A stretch of 64,000 bases of DNA from Streptomyces sp. DG2A-72. Its GTDB lineage: Bacteria; Actinomycetota; Actinomycetes; Streptomycetales; Streptomycetaceae. The DNA lies in NCBI RefSeq assembly GCF_030499575.1, contig NZ_JASTLC010000001.1:5604001-5668000 (forward strand). The letters run 5' to 3'. The notes below the pieces were generated by a model. That model did not search any database, was not told the DNA's origin, and was given only the letters and a program-made list of their open reading frames with translations. A program made the translations under genes and the position numbers. Positions 41,941 through 51,900 of the stretch are shown here, piece by piece; position 1 is the first letter of the stretch; every line of letters begins with the position of its first letter.

Positions 41941-42237
41941 TCAGGCTCTGCCGCTACGGCGTCGATCCAGGAGGAGGAAGCTGCCGCGGCCTACCAGGCG
42001 ACCACGGTGGTGATCGTAGGCACGGACGCAGCGCAAGCCGATGACGCACGCGGCCGGCTGGCGTGGAACGAGCCAACCCGTCGGTGACGTAGCGAATCGC
42101 ATCGAGCATCTGCCGGTGGCAGTAGCCCCCCCCCGCTGGCCGTCCCTGCCATCCAGCCGCACCGGCACCGGCACCGGCAACGCGTCCCGTACCACCTGCC
42201 AGTCCGCGTCCGTCATGTCCGACGGATATCTCCGCAC
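41941..42237 (-). pseudogene. IS5-type transposase N-terminal remnant
   Basis: The minus strand reads YPSDMTDADWQVVRDALPVP, the classic start of IS5-family (DUF4096) transposases. After a shift at a run of nine C (42126-42134) the next frame continues with GYCHRQMLDAIRYVTD, the following conserved block. Beyond that the sequence is scrambled, and no DDE catalytic core is present. This is a broken leftover, not an active element; terminal repeats are not visible. Confidence 0.7.
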
Positions 42238-42423
42238 CCTGTTCGGTCGGTGAGATCACCCGACCAGAGACCCTGCTCAAGCAGAACCGTCCTCATGATC
42301 GAAGGGCAACGGCTTCTCATGTACAAGGTGCTGTCTTTGCGTGTGGGGCAGTGGGAGCCGCCCGGGAGTCGATTCTGAAGTCGGCTCCCAGAGGGCTTCC
42401 AGGACGGCCCCAGAAACCACTCA

Positions 42424-42452
42424 GGGCCTGATCCGCTAAGCGGATCAGGCCC
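42424..42452 (-). terminator. Original tRNA-Pro terminator
   Basis: A perfect 14-bp stem around a single central A (42424-42437 with 42439-42452, arm GGGCCTGATCCGCT). On the minus strand it begins 18 nt downstream of the tRNA-Pro 3' end. Its position on the far side of the tRNA fragment marks the ancestral chromosome side of the junction. Confidence 0.7.
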
Positions 42453-42470
42453 CTGACCTGGTACTTCACT

Positions 42471-42513
42471 GTCGGGGTGGCGGGATTTGAACCCACGACC
42501 TCTTCGTCCCGAA
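42471..42513 (-). mobile_element. Attachment site: 3' half of a tRNA-Pro(CGG) gene
   Basis: Read on the minus strand, 43 nt match the last part of a tRNA-Pro gene from the anticodon loop (TTCGGGAC, anticodon CGG) through the variable region and T-arm (GTCGTGGGTTCAAATCCCGC) to the acceptor end (CACCCCGAC). The 5' half is absent: sequence upstream of TTCGGG is unrelated. Integrases of actinomycete elements recombine in exactly this segment and regenerate the whole tRNA at the other end. The orientation puts the inserted DNA to the right (above 42513). Just inside, TTCTCCCA occurs twice (about 42620-42640), possible integrase arm sites. Confidence 0.8.
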
Positions 42514-42768
42514 TGAGGGTCGGTCAAGATCCTTACCTGCTCGGGATGATGTTTACGCAGGTCAGTGCGTTGGTGTCGATAGGTCTTGGGTGGTCCGGCA
42601 GGGACTCTGAGGGAAGATCTTCTCCCAATTTTCTCCCAGGCCATGGACCGACGGTTCGGTAGCAGGGGTCGCGCGTCGCATTGCACGAGCAAGTTTGCTT
42701 GAGTGTGTCGTCACTTGACGTTCCGAGGCCACGCCGTGCCCTTTGCTGCGGCATCGAAGACGTCGCCA

Positions 42769-45606
42769 CTATTGTTCGTGCGCCTCAGCCCGGAGGCCAA
42801 GTTGGCCGAGGCCCTCCTCGACGACCAAGTCAATGACATGCGGGGGTATCGGCTTCGAGGATCGAACGGAAACGTTCAGCTCCACGCGTACGTCGGCGCC
42901 CTGCGCGGCGAAAGGCAGCACTGCCACTTTTACGACATCGCGAACTTTGTCGGCCGGGACATCTGTAATACGCAGTCGCAGACTGGTGGGCCCTGCTGAG
43001 GGCGTCCTTGGCGCTGGCTCCTCCGAGACTGTCGGCTCTCTGGTTTCGGGGGCGACAGACGTCCCCGTCCGCGTGCTACTGGCGACAGAAGGATGCGCGG
43101 GAGGTGCCTCAAGGTCCCGCAAAGCCTGGGCGCGGGCGGCCCGTACCAGCCAGGTGCCCGGCTGGAAGTCGATCTCATCCGGCGAGATCTCCTCCCCGAT
43201 GCGGACCACTGCATCGGCCGCTTGCCAGGTGGAGCCCGAAATCAGGCCGAAGACTCCACGCCTTACCCCCTCCGTCAGACAGTCACGCAGCACTTCGGTA
43301 GACGCGAGTTTCGGAAGCCTTGGGAAGCGACGGAACGCTTTGAGCAGGTTCTCTATCTCGACAGCCTCCACGTCTGCCGGAAGCAGGTTGAAGCGGTCTG
43401 ACAACAACGCAGCCGGAGCGAGCCTGTCCAGCAGACCGTCACCCGACCGCAGCCGTTCCGTAACTCTGGAGGTGACGGTCTCGCTGGCGCGGGCGGCCCC
43501 TAGGTCGAGGTGCTGTGTGGTGGGCGGAGAACCGCCCGTGCCATTGGCAAGCAAGAACGCATGGCGGTAGGCCATGGTGAGCAGCGCGGGAAGTCGATCC
43601 TCAGCGCGTGCAACTCTCTCTCGCAGGTCGGCCTGCTGTTCCTGATTGAACCGCTTCAGCCGGTGTACGTCGTCGCGCAGTTCGCGCATCGCCGCCAGAG
43701 TCCGTGCCAGTGCACGGGCACGGCCGAGGGCGCCGGTGTCGGGAGCGACTACGACCAGTGCGTTTTTGTTGATGCGGCCGGACTGGTCGTACTCGCTCAG
43801 GATCCGGTGGGCCGTGTCCCCAACGGTGCCTGGTTCGGAAGGCTCGACCCGGTGCTCGGGATCGAGCAGAGCGAGTGTCAGACGAGGTTCGTCACGGATG
43901 TCCGCAGAACTCAGGACGCCGGTCTGGGTGCGCCAAGGGGACTTGGCCGGAGCCACACTCTTGGTGGCCTCTTCCAATAGCTCGGCGATCGTGTCCTCGG
44001 GGACAGCGCTCTCGCGCTCCACGATGACCTTGTTCAGGTTGGGCTCGGTGGTGAAACGGTAGCGGCCGCCCTCGTAGCGCATGTACCAGGCGACATTCTT
44101 GACGGTGTCCCGGACATCCTCAAGGGCGCCGCGAGACAGCCCCGGTCGGCCTACGCCAACGGTCATCTGGGCGTCAGATGCACCCAGGACCCTGTCGGAG
44201 CCGAAGGAGTTGACGAAGGCTGTCGTGGCGAGCTTGGTCGCGAGTCGCAGCTTCTCGATCTCGCCGCCGCGGCGCTGGTCCTCGATGCGGGCTCGCGAAT
44301 CCTCTCGAATGATGTCGGCGTTCAGAGCCGACAGATAGGAGCCACCGGTGATCTTCAAAATCTCGGCCCGCACCCCAGGATCATGAAGAGGGATGTCTCC
44401 CGGGTGGATGAGTGGGGAGACGCGCCCCTCCGCATGGAGAGCCTTGATGGTGTGCGCGAGGGTGCGCAGGGCTCCGCGCGTGCGCTGGAAGCCGGACAGC
44501 GAGCCCCAACGATGGGTGAGCAGGTCGATCAGCTCGGGGTGGAAGGGGTAAGCGGCCTCGATGCGGTCGCGGTAGACAGGATCGCGGTAGACAGCGGGGA
44601 GAGCGTCACCGAACTGCTCGGCGTAGTAGTCGCCGTAAGCATCCGCGACCGTACGGCGCTGGGCGGGAGTCCCAGTGCTCTGGAACAGCCGGGTGTGCAG
44701 GACAGGGAAGATGTCATCGCCTTCGACCGGAGTGATGACGTTCTCCGTCCGGCCGAATATCTTTGCCAATCGCTCCAGCAGATCCTCGTGGTTGATACCT
44801 GTGAAATCTTCGAGGTGGGAAGCGGTGAGGGTTGCGACCAGGCAGGCGCCAGGGGTATTGGCGACCGCCGTGGTCAACTCCTTTATGAAGACCAGCGTGT
44901 TGGTGGTCAGGGCGCCTTGATCGCCATCCGCGGTGATGGTCTTCGCCAGGTATTCGAGAGTCTCGTCCATGAGGATGAGGCAGGGCGTGTAGCGCTTGAG
45001 CAGGGCCACCAGATGAGCGGTGGAGGTCGCTTGGCGGGCCTCGTCCTCGGCCCGAACGTCTTCGTATGCCTCTTCCCCGCCAAGTTGAAAGGCGAGATGG
45101 CCAAGCAGGGTACGGCCCGGGGAACGGTTTGCCTTGGCACGATCCGGGCTCAGAGCGGAGCCGTCGAGGACTACGACAGTTGCCTGTGGAAGGCGGCCAT
45201 CCGTGAGCGAGGGGGTGAGCTGGCGGGCGAGCCGGGTACGCGACAGAGCCCGGGCGCTGCCAAAGAGATGATAGGCGGACAGCAGGGTGTGGGTCTTTCC
45301 ACCACCGAATTCCGTCTGCATCCTATGTACTGCCTTGGCGGCGGGGTCGCCGGCCAGTCGATTTCCAATCTCGACAAGAGCAGTGCGCAGATTGTCCGTC
45401 AAATACGTCTTCTGTACGAAGAGTTGGGCGTCGCGATAATCCTGCGGTCCCTCTCCCTTGCTGACCAGGCCCAGGTCCGCGGCGAACAGCGCCTCGTCGA
45501 AGGAGCCGTTGGCAATGTCCTGGTGCGGAGGGGCTATCTCGTTCCAACTCTTGAGGCCGGCCACGGGGTGGACTTTCCTTTCGTTGCGTGAGGTCTGGGG
45601 CGGCAT
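42769..45606 (-). CDS. DUF499 ATPase of an Hma-like defence operon
   Basis: A 945-aa ATP-binding protein of the DUF499 family. Walker A is at about residue 100 in EFGGGKTHTLLSAY. The Walker B-like segment is CLILMDETLEYLAK (about 213-226). A DEAD/AAA-like middle continues with LVATLTASHLEDFTG and YPFHPELIDLLTHRWGS, and the C-terminal third is variable. It is the third gene of an operon with a DUF1156 methyltransferase and a DUF3883 helicase, overlapping the former by one base (TGATG). This set matches the helicase-methylase-ATPase (Hma) defence type predicted from comparative genomics. The ATPase role in that system is not established. Confidence 0.88.
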   Translation of the reverse strand: MPPQTSRNERKVHPVAGLKSWNEIAPPHQDIANGSFDEALFAADLGLVSKGEGPQDYRDAQLFVQKTYLTDNLRTALVEIGNRLAGDPAAKAVHRMQTEFGGGKTHTLLSAYHLFGSARALSRTRLARQLTPSLTDGRLPQATVVVLDGSALSPDRAKANRSPGRTLLGHLAFQLGGEEAYEDVRAEDEARQATSTAHLVALLKRYTPCLILMDETLEYLAKTITADGDQGALTTNTLVFIKELTTAVANTPGACLVATLTASHLEDFTGINHEDLLERLAKIFGRTENVITPVEGDDIFPVLHTRLFQSTGTPAQRRTVADAYGDYYAEQFGDALPAVYRDPVYRDRIEAAYPFHPELIDLLTHRWGSLSGFQRTRGALRTLAHTIKALHAEGRVSPLIHPGDIPLHDPGVRAEILKITGGSYLSALNADIIREDSRARIEDQRRGGEIEKLRLATKLATTAFVNSFGSDRVLGASDAQMTVGVGRPGLSRGALEDVRDTVKNVAWYMRYEGGRYRFTTEPNLNKVIVERESAVPEDTIAELLEEATKSVAPAKSPWRTQTGVLSSADIRDEPRLTLALLDPEHRVEPSEPGTVGDTAHRILSEYDQSGRINKNALVVVAPDTGALGRARALARTLAAMRELRDDVHRLKRFNQEQQADLRERVARAEDRLPALLTMAYRHAFLLANGTGGSPPTTQHLDLGAARASETVTSRVTERLRSGDGLLDRLAPAALLSDRFNLLPADVEAVEIENLLKAFRRFPRLPKLASTEVLRDCLTEGVRRGVFGLISGSTWQAADAVVRIGEEISPDEIDFQPGTWLVRAARAQALRDLEAPPAHPSVASSTRTGTSVAPETREPTVSEEPAPRTPSAGPTSLRLRITDVPADKVRDVVKVAVLPFAAQGADVRVELNVSVRSSKPIPPHVIDLVVEEGLGQLGLRAEAHEQ

Positions 45607-48290
45607 CAGGGCTGGGTGCCAAACAGAGTGAGCTCCTCGAAGTCTGGGGAATACTTGGCAGCCCGTTCTGCCAGGTCGTCGCGGTTGCCGCCGAGACCGA
45701 GCAAGAGCGTGCGCTCCCGAGAGCCTTCTGGCAGGAGCTGGGTGACGGCGGTGACTAGTGCCCAGAAGGCAGGCTCGGTGCCCGCACCACTGGCGCCGAG
45801 TAGTGCGTCGAGTTCTTGGCGGCGGCCTTCGTCATAGAGCAGGCAGGCGGAGTGCATCACATCTACCCAGGAGGGACGCTGGCCGAGCGTGATGCCGCGG
45901 CGCTCGTGAGGTCCAAGCAGCTTGTAGTCGGAGCCGGACTTGCCTATCAGCCCTCCCCGTACGGTGAGGGCGTCCAGGTGAAGGTCGAAGGCGCGGCAAA
46001 GCATGTATGCCTCGTCCGCGGGAATTGCCAGACCGTCGTACGCCCAACGCCACGTGAGATAGAAGAGCGCACGACTGTCCAGGCGCTCCAGAGACTCGCC
46101 TCCGGTGAGCGACCTGGTGGCGTGTCGGGCCACAGCTTGACGAGCCAGCACCATCAGCTCGTCGACCCCTACCTCGTCTCCCGACAGGCGCAGAACACGG
46201 GAATAGCGGGCGAAGACTTCGAAGGCGGGGCCGATGGCCGAGACGAAGTAATCGGCGCCGGACAGTTTCATGTCATCGAAGACAGCAAGGCGTTCGGCGA
46301 TCCGAGCATCCAGGTCGCGCACCACATCGTCGTAGAAGCCGTCGGTGGCATCACCCACTTTGCGGCAGACCAGCACCACCGAGGAGGCCAACACCGAGCC
46401 GACGTTGTCGGTGGTGCGTCCTGCCCGTTCGGACTGCATTGGCCAAGAGGTTGTGACCTTCAGGCCGGCCTGACGTAGGGCCCGCAGCAGATGTTCCCAG
46501 GCGGCGTTGTCGGTGTGGGCGAAGACCAATGAAACGATGCCGTCGTCCGCGACCACCCTGGCAACCTCGTCCAGGGCACGCTGAAGGCGGGCCTCGAATT
46601 CGTCGCGGGATATGTACTCGGCGGAGTCGCGCTGTGCCCGATTCTGGATTACCTCGGCACGCTTGGGAGTCAGTGCGGTGGCGAAGAGCTCGGGGTAGAG
46701 GTGCCCGATGGACCGCTTGAGCCAGACGTAGAAGAAGTCGGAGAGGTCGCCGTACTGAAAGGCGTCATAGTAGGGAGGGTCGATGATGACCGCGTCGAAC
46801 TCACCGTCGGCGAAGGGGAGATGCTGGGCGTTGGCGCGCTGGACTCGGGAGGGATTTCCTTCGGTGGCGGCAGCACAGTGACGCAGCGACTGGGTGATCC
46901 AACCGAGGGCGCTTGACCAGCCGCTCGGACCAGCACCGAACGGGTCGATCTCGGTGAAATCCCAGGCCATACGGATGGACTGCTGGGGGAAGGTGCTTCG
47001 TGGCGCTTCGACGGTGGGCCGCCAGGTGACGAATGACGAGTTGTAGTCGACCACTCGATCGACCGCGAGTCCCAGATAGGTCGCCAGAGCCTGGGCCCGT
47101 TCAGGTTCGGTGCCACTTTCCAGCATGGCCGCGTGGGCGGACCGGACGGCCTGGGCCAGTATGCCGAGGACGAACCGCTGGCGGGGAGTGAACATGCCCG
47201 CCCAGGTGTCGATGCCGTAGGTCAATGAGCGGAGCGTCCGGAACTGTGAGCGCGTAACCAGTTCGTCAGGGATGGCGCTGGTCCCATCCGGATAGTCCTC
47301 CAGGCTCTCCGCCATGATTTCGGCCCGATCAACCGCGGCGTGATCGGCAGCCGTGGGCTCACGGTAAGTGCGTATCCCGTCGGGACCGATGTCGAGGACC
47401 GCATAAAGGTAGTGCCCAAATCCTTGCTCACGTGCATAGCCGCGCAGTTCTCGGTCCGGACGGGCGGTCCCGCAGACCGGGCAAGTGACGGTCACTTGGG
47501 AGCCGCGACTCGTCTTGGTGCCGAGCTTCCAGTCGCTGCCGTCGGCAGGCGGGCCTTCTGCGAGGCGCAGTTCGATCCGGTCCCGTTGTATGTCGTAGTC
47601 GAGACGAATTCGGTGCCGGGTGGAATCAGCGAGTTTTCGCGAGGAGATCAGCGGAATCGTCCGGCCGCAATGCGGGTCCGCGCACGGCACGGTGCGGGCC
47701 CAGAAGTACACGGCCGGTCTGGTGCCGTCATCTCCGCGCGGAAGAACCTCGGCAAGCCGGGCGTCCGCTGTCTCACGTACCCACTGGGCCCAGTGGGCCA
47801 ACTCGTCGACGAACGGCCGCCCGCCGTCCTCGCCCACACCGCCGAAGCGAGCGGGGTACTCCAGGACGCAGCGCTGGATGAGATGGGCGACGGGGTTGAT
47901 GTCGACAGCGGTGGTGTCGCACCCGAGGCGCGCGGCCTCCAGCGGGATCGCGCCCCCTCCAGCGAAGCAGTCAAGGACCTTGGGGGAACGCTCGGGCCAA
48001 GCGGTGGCGAGGGCAGCGCGCAACGGGGCCAGATAGGCAGGTCGGGAAGAAGCTTCGAAAGGAGCGGCCTGGCCGAGGTCGGTGAGCAGCCTCTCGCGGG
48101 CGTGTGTGCTGTCGGGCCCAGGGTCGGGGACCAGACTGGCGAGCACCACGCTCCGGGCCATGGCGAGGGGTCTACGAGCCCACCACAGGTGCATGGTGGA
48201 GATGTGGCCGTGTCGCAGGTGCTTTTCCCGACCAGAAGCCGCATTGACGGGGGCTAGCGGGAGCTTCTCCTCGATGAGCGCACGTTTCAC
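45606..48290 (-). CDS. DUF1156 DNA methyltransferase of the Hma-like operon
   Basis: An 894-aa protein. The DUF1156 start (ALIEEKLPLAPVNAASGREK, HGHISTMHLWWARRPLA) is diagnostic. SAM-binding motif I is KVLDCFAGGGAIPLEAARLG. The catalytic motif IV is IDPPYYDAFQYGDLSDFFY (DPPY, for N6-adenine or N4-cytosine). A zinc-ribbon-like insertion with CADPHCG and CPVCG lies near residues 200-275. It would protect host DNA in a self/non-self scheme. The GTG overlaps the helicase stop (GTGA), and GGAGGAGA is just upstream. Confidence 0.92.
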   Translation of the reverse strand: MKRALIEEKLPLAPVNAASGREKHLRHGHISTMHLWWARRPLAMARSVVLASLVPDPGPDSTHARERLLTDLGQAAPFEASSRPAYLAPLRAALATAWPERSPKVLDCFAGGGAIPLEAARLGCDTTAVDINPVAHLIQRCVLEYPARFGGVGEDGGRPFVDELAHWAQWVRETADARLAEVLPRGDDGTRPAVYFWARTVPCADPHCGRTIPLISSRKLADSTRHRIRLDYDIQRDRIELRLAEGPPADGSDWKLGTKTSRGSQVTVTCPVCGTARPDRELRGYAREQGFGHYLYAVLDIGPDGIRTYREPTAADHAAVDRAEIMAESLEDYPDGTSAIPDELVTRSQFRTLRSLTYGIDTWAGMFTPRQRFVLGILAQAVRSAHAAMLESGTEPERAQALATYLGLAVDRVVDYNSSFVTWRPTVEAPRSTFPQQSIRMAWDFTEIDPFGAGPSGWSSALGWITQSLRHCAAATEGNPSRVQRANAQHLPFADGEFDAVIIDPPYYDAFQYGDLSDFFYVWLKRSIGHLYPELFATALTPKRAEVIQNRAQRDSAEYISRDEFEARLQRALDEVARVVADDGIVSLVFAHTDNAAWEHLLRALRQAGLKVTTSWPMQSERAGRTTDNVGSVLASSVVLVCRKVGDATDGFYDDVVRDLDARIAERLAVFDDMKLSGADYFVSAIGPAFEVFARYSRVLRLSGDEVGVDELMVLARQAVARHATRSLTGGESLERLDSRALFYLTWRWAYDGLAIPADEAYMLCRAFDLHLDALTVRGGLIGKSGSDYKLLGPHERRGITLGQRPSWVDVMHSACLLYDEGRRQELDALLGASGAGTEPAFWALVTAVTQLLPEGSRERTLLLGLGGNRDDLAERAAKYSPDFEELTLFGTQP

Positions 48291-51200
48291 TGTGTGTCTC
48301 CTCCCGCGGTTTGCGCTGCGTCGATGACGGGTCCTGGGGCGACGCTGTAGCGCACCTCATGCGTGGGCCGGAAGTTCCCGGCAAGGGCAACGGCCGGATC
48401 CTGGATGCGGTAGAGCCGGGGATGATCGGTGGCGCAGTCGAGCACCACGTAAAGCCAGTAGGCGGGCCCGAATTTGCCGGCAGCGATGTACTCGGACCAG
48501 GTGAGTTCGACGGACCCCACCCCGGCGCGCCCCTTCACCTCGATATATCGGGTGGTTTCGGCTCGCTGGGAGACAAGGTCGAAGCCCAGGTTGTCGGCTT
48601 CGACAGACCTGAGGTCCTCGGAGCCACGTGCATATTCGTGGTCCATGCTGACTTGCACGGCTATCCGTTCGATCTCCGGATCGCTGAGTCCGCGCCCATT
48701 CCCCGTTCGCTCAGCCCAGGCATCGACGGGACTGGATGATGGGGGCGGAGGCAAGAGCAGTGCCTGGGCGAGGACGGTGACAGGCCCGCGGTCAACTTGC
48801 CGCGTGCGAGCCGTGTCCGCGATCCGCCTGTCACGGCGTTCGAGTACTGTCCGCCGAATGAGCTCCGTCCTGCGATGACGGCCCTCGGCGCCGGCTCTCC
48901 CTGCCTCCAACTCCTCATCGAGATCCAGCAGTTCAGCGTCGTAGCGAGCCAGCAATGTACGGAACGAAGCGGTCAGGAACTCTTCTTGAATGTCGGCGGT
49001 GCGTGCACGGCGCTCTCGCACTTCGCGCAGTCGCGCCTCGTAGACATTGCCTCGCGCCCACGCGATGAGCTGGGATTCCGGACGGGCAGGCGCCAATCCT
49101 TCTCCAGTCGGCTGCGCGGATCTCCCAGGCAGTAGGTCGTACAGTGCGCCGCTCGTGGGGAGGAACTCGCTGGCGGCCTCGATGACAGAAGCCATGCTGC
49201 GGTGGACCGTCGAGCGATGACCGTCGGCGACTTCGCCTTCCAGGATGTGCAGCCGTGCGGGAGTGCTGAGTCCGGGATCATGGAAGACGGCGCCGCGCTG
49301 CAGAGCGCTCGCAGTCTGCTCGATGACCAAGTCCAAGATCGCCTCGAACAAGGGGTGCCCGGGACCGCAGAGTTCCGCTCGGGGCGCCCCGGACTCCGCG
49401 TCCTGAGCCAGCCGCTGGACGGCGACACTCTTGTCGAAGGTGACTCGCTCGTAGCTGGGCTGCAATTGGCGTAACGTGCCGAGATCACGGTCGCGAGCGA
49501 TCAGGATGTCGGGGGTGCGGGAAACCCTGACACTGGCATGGTCCAGCCGTTCGCGCGCCTGGCCGTCCAGATGGTCGACGGCGTCAAGGAAGAAGCGTTT
49601 GAGATGTTCGGGAGGCAGTCGCCGTTCCTCCGCCCGGGCCGTCTCCTGGCGCTGTATCCGCCAGTCGATATGCCCTGTCACCAGGGCCTTCTCCGAGAGT
49701 GCGCGCATGCGCGCGATGAGCTGCTCGTCGAACTCGCCGTCGTCGGCACCGAATTGGGCTGCCGCGTCCTCGGATGTCCTCTCGCCTGATACGACGGCCT
49801 CAAGCAACTCGGGGAGCCGGTAGCCGGAAAGAATCTCGCCTATGACGTCGAAGACCTGGTCTCCCAGGGCTTCGTTCTGTCGCATGGTCTCGATCTTTCC
49901 GAGCACCGTGGCCAGTACGTGGCCCTCTTTGGTATTGGCCGCGACGAGATTGAAGATGTGAACGTCCTCGGTCTGGCCGATGCGGTGCACTCGTCCCATG
50001 CGTTGTTCAAGACGGTTGGGGTTCCACGGGATGTCGTAGTTGACCATGAGATGGCAAAATTGGAGGTTGATACCTTCGCCAGCCGCCTCGGTGGCAACCA
50101 TGATCTGTGCATGTTCCCGGAAGTCACGCTCAGCCTGAACCCGCTCTGCCGGACGCAGACCACCGTGGATGACAGCCACGTCGAAGTGCGGGGACAGCTC
50201 GTGGACCAGAAAGTCCAGGGTGTCCTTGTGCTCGGTGAAGACCAAGAGCTTCTTCGAAGCGTCGTCGCCGACCCCGTACTGATCCAGGATCTTCCATAAC
50301 TCCTGGAGCTTGATCTCCCCGCCCAGAAGCGCTGTCTCCTCGGCTTGTGCAAGCAGCGGGCGAAGAAGGCCGAGTTCAGCCTCGATCTCCTCAGGGGCTC
50401 TGAAGAGGGAGAGCTGATCGAGAGCCTGCTCCTCGAGCGCCCAGCGCTCGTCCTCGGGGCGGTCACCGTTGGTGTTCTTGTCCGGCAGGGGCCAGGTGAC
50501 GTCCGTAGCTGTCGCTGTCGGCTGTTCCAGTTCCCGCTCCAGGCGCTCCACCCTGCGCTGCAGGGTTCGGCAGATGGCCCGTACAGAGGACGCCAGCCGC
50601 CGTTGCATGGTCGTGAGGGCGAAGCCGGACACGGACGCACGGCCGCTGTCGGTGCGCTCACGACGGATCTCAGCGAGACCCTGGGTGATGAACTGTGACA
50701 CCCGGATGTACAGGTCGAGCTCGGCACCGGCGAGGTCATAGGCAACTGTGTGCGCGAAGCGTGGCCGGAAGAGGGGGTGGCCGCGCAGGTCCACCATCTG
50801 CTCCTTGGTGGTCCTGGAGTAGTGGTGCGGCATGATCTCTACGCGGTCGGGGCATCGGTCGCCGTATGCGTCGCGATCCAGAAGCCGCATCAGCCCCCAC
50901 AGGGATTCTTCGCGGCCCGAGTGGGGAGTGGCCGTGAGGAGCAGCAGTCGTTCGGCGTGACGCGCAACGCGCTCAGCGGCCTTGTACCGGCCGGTGCGGT
51001 TGTCGATCGCCCCACGCTTGTTGATCTTCAAGGTGTAGCCGTGGGCCTCGTCGAGGACTGCCAGGTCCCAAGGGCGCTGTGCGGCGGCGAAGGATCCGAG
51101 GACTGCCTCAGTCTTCAGCAGATCGCGGGAGACGATGAAGACGCCGTCCGACTCCCAAGGGTTGGCCATGGGGTCCGCGTCCAAGGTGTCCCTGGTTAAT

Positions 51201-51739
51201 CGGCGGGACGCGATCCGGAAACGTTCGTCGAGTTCGCGCTGCCACTGGAAGCCGAGATTGGCGGGTGCCACGATCAGCACCCGGTCGGCCGCACCGCGGA
51301 GCTGGAGCTCCTTGATGTAGAGCCCGGTCATGATCGTCTTGCCGGCCCCAGGATCATCGGCGAGCAGGAAGCGTAGCCGAGGCTCCTCCAAGAACCTGCC
51401 GTACACCGCCTCGAGTTGGTGTGGCAGCGGCTCGATGCTCGAGACGGAAAGAGCTCCCATATCGTTCTGGAAGCGCGTACGGATCCTGCGGGCTTCCACG
51501 CCAAGCCGGAAGACCCGCGCGTCCGAGTCGTACGGGCGCTCTCCGCCGGCGTCGACCACCTCGATGCCCGGGAGCTCATCCTCAGGCAGACTGACGCTCC
51601 GGAAGTCCCCGGCGTCGCCTTTGACGAGGAACTCCCAGTAAGTGCCTGGTTGAACCTGGACCACGGTGACAGGCTCGGTGTGTCCCGGCAGTCGTAATCG
51701 TGCGCCCGCGATCAGCTTCTGCGGGTCGAAAATTGACAT
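48287..51739 (-). CDS. SNF2/DEAD-like helicase with DUF3883 domain, first gene of the Hma-like operon
   Basis: A 1,150-aa helicase. Motif I is DDPGAGKTIMTGLY (about 140), motif II DEAH is in LAVLDEAHGYTL, motif III is LLTATPHSG, motif V is ATEAAGEGINLQFC, and motif VI is LEQRMGRVHRIGQT. A coiled middle follows, and the C-terminus (about 1040-1100) is a DUF3883 domain (NLGFDLVSQRAETTRYIEVK with the nuclease-like VKGRAG end). It probably scans or unwinds foreign DNA. ATG 51739 follows GGGGAGGGG. Codon 181 (51197-51199) is TTA, the rare leucine codon read by the bldA tRNA in Streptomyces, so translation may depend on development. Confidence 0.9.
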   Translation of the reverse strand: MSIFDPQKLIAGARLRLPGHTEPVTVVQVQPGTYWEFLVKGDAGDFRSVSLPEDELPGIEVVDAGGERPYDSDARVFRLGVEARRIRTRFQNDMGALSVSSIEPLPHQLEAVYGRFLEEPRLRFLLADDPGAGKTIMTGLYIKELQLRGAADRVLIVAPANLGFQWQRELDERFRIASRRLTRDTLDADPMANPWESDGVFIVSRDLLKTEAVLGSFAAAQRPWDLAVLDEAHGYTLKINKRGAIDNRTGRYKAAERVARHAERLLLLTATPHSGREESLWGLMRLLDRDAYGDRCPDRVEIMPHHYSRTTKEQMVDLRGHPLFRPRFAHTVAYDLAGAELDLYIRVSQFITQGLAEIRRERTDSGRASVSGFALTTMQRRLASSVRAICRTLQRRVERLERELEQPTATATDVTWPLPDKNTNGDRPEDERWALEEQALDQLSLFRAPEEIEAELGLLRPLLAQAEETALLGGEIKLQELWKILDQYGVGDDASKKLLVFTEHKDTLDFLVHELSPHFDVAVIHGGLRPAERVQAERDFREHAQIMVATEAAGEGINLQFCHLMVNYDIPWNPNRLEQRMGRVHRIGQTEDVHIFNLVAANTKEGHVLATVLGKIETMRQNEALGDQVFDVIGEILSGYRLPELLEAVVSGERTSEDAAAQFGADDGEFDEQLIARMRALSEKALVTGHIDWRIQRQETARAEERRLPPEHLKRFFLDAVDHLDGQARERLDHASVRVSRTPDILIARDRDLGTLRQLQPSYERVTFDKSVAVQRLAQDAESGAPRAELCGPGHPLFEAILDLVIEQTASALQRGAVFHDPGLSTPARLHILEGEVADGHRSTVHRSMASVIEAASEFLPTSGALYDLLPGRSAQPTGEGLAPARPESQLIAWARGNVYEARLREVRERRARTADIQEEFLTASFRTLLARYDAELLDLDEELEAGRAGAEGRHRRTELIRRTVLERRDRRIADTARTRQVDRGPVTVLAQALLLPPPPSSSPVDAWAERTGNGRGLSDPEIERIAVQVSMDHEYARGSEDLRSVEADNLGFDLVSQRAETTRYIEVKGRAGVGSVELTWSEYIAAGKFGPAYWLYVVLDCATDHPRLYRIQDPAVALAGNFRPTHEVRYSVAPGPVIDAAQTAGGDTQ

Positions 51740-51900
51740 CTACGCCCCTCCCCCGACAGGCCGCTGCGCCTCGACGACTCGTAGATCCGGAGAGCGTACA
51801 CACCTTCGACAGAGAGTCACCCTTCAGGGTCTGTCTCAACGGCCGGTATGTATAGAAGGGTTGAGGGTTCGGTTGCGCCTTTCCGGCGTAACCTGCGCAG

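Noticed and set aside
42533..42769. Integrase C-terminal remnant near the attachment site
   Set aside because: The minus-strand open frame ends in a plausible tail but carries no tyrosine-recombinase catalytic motif.
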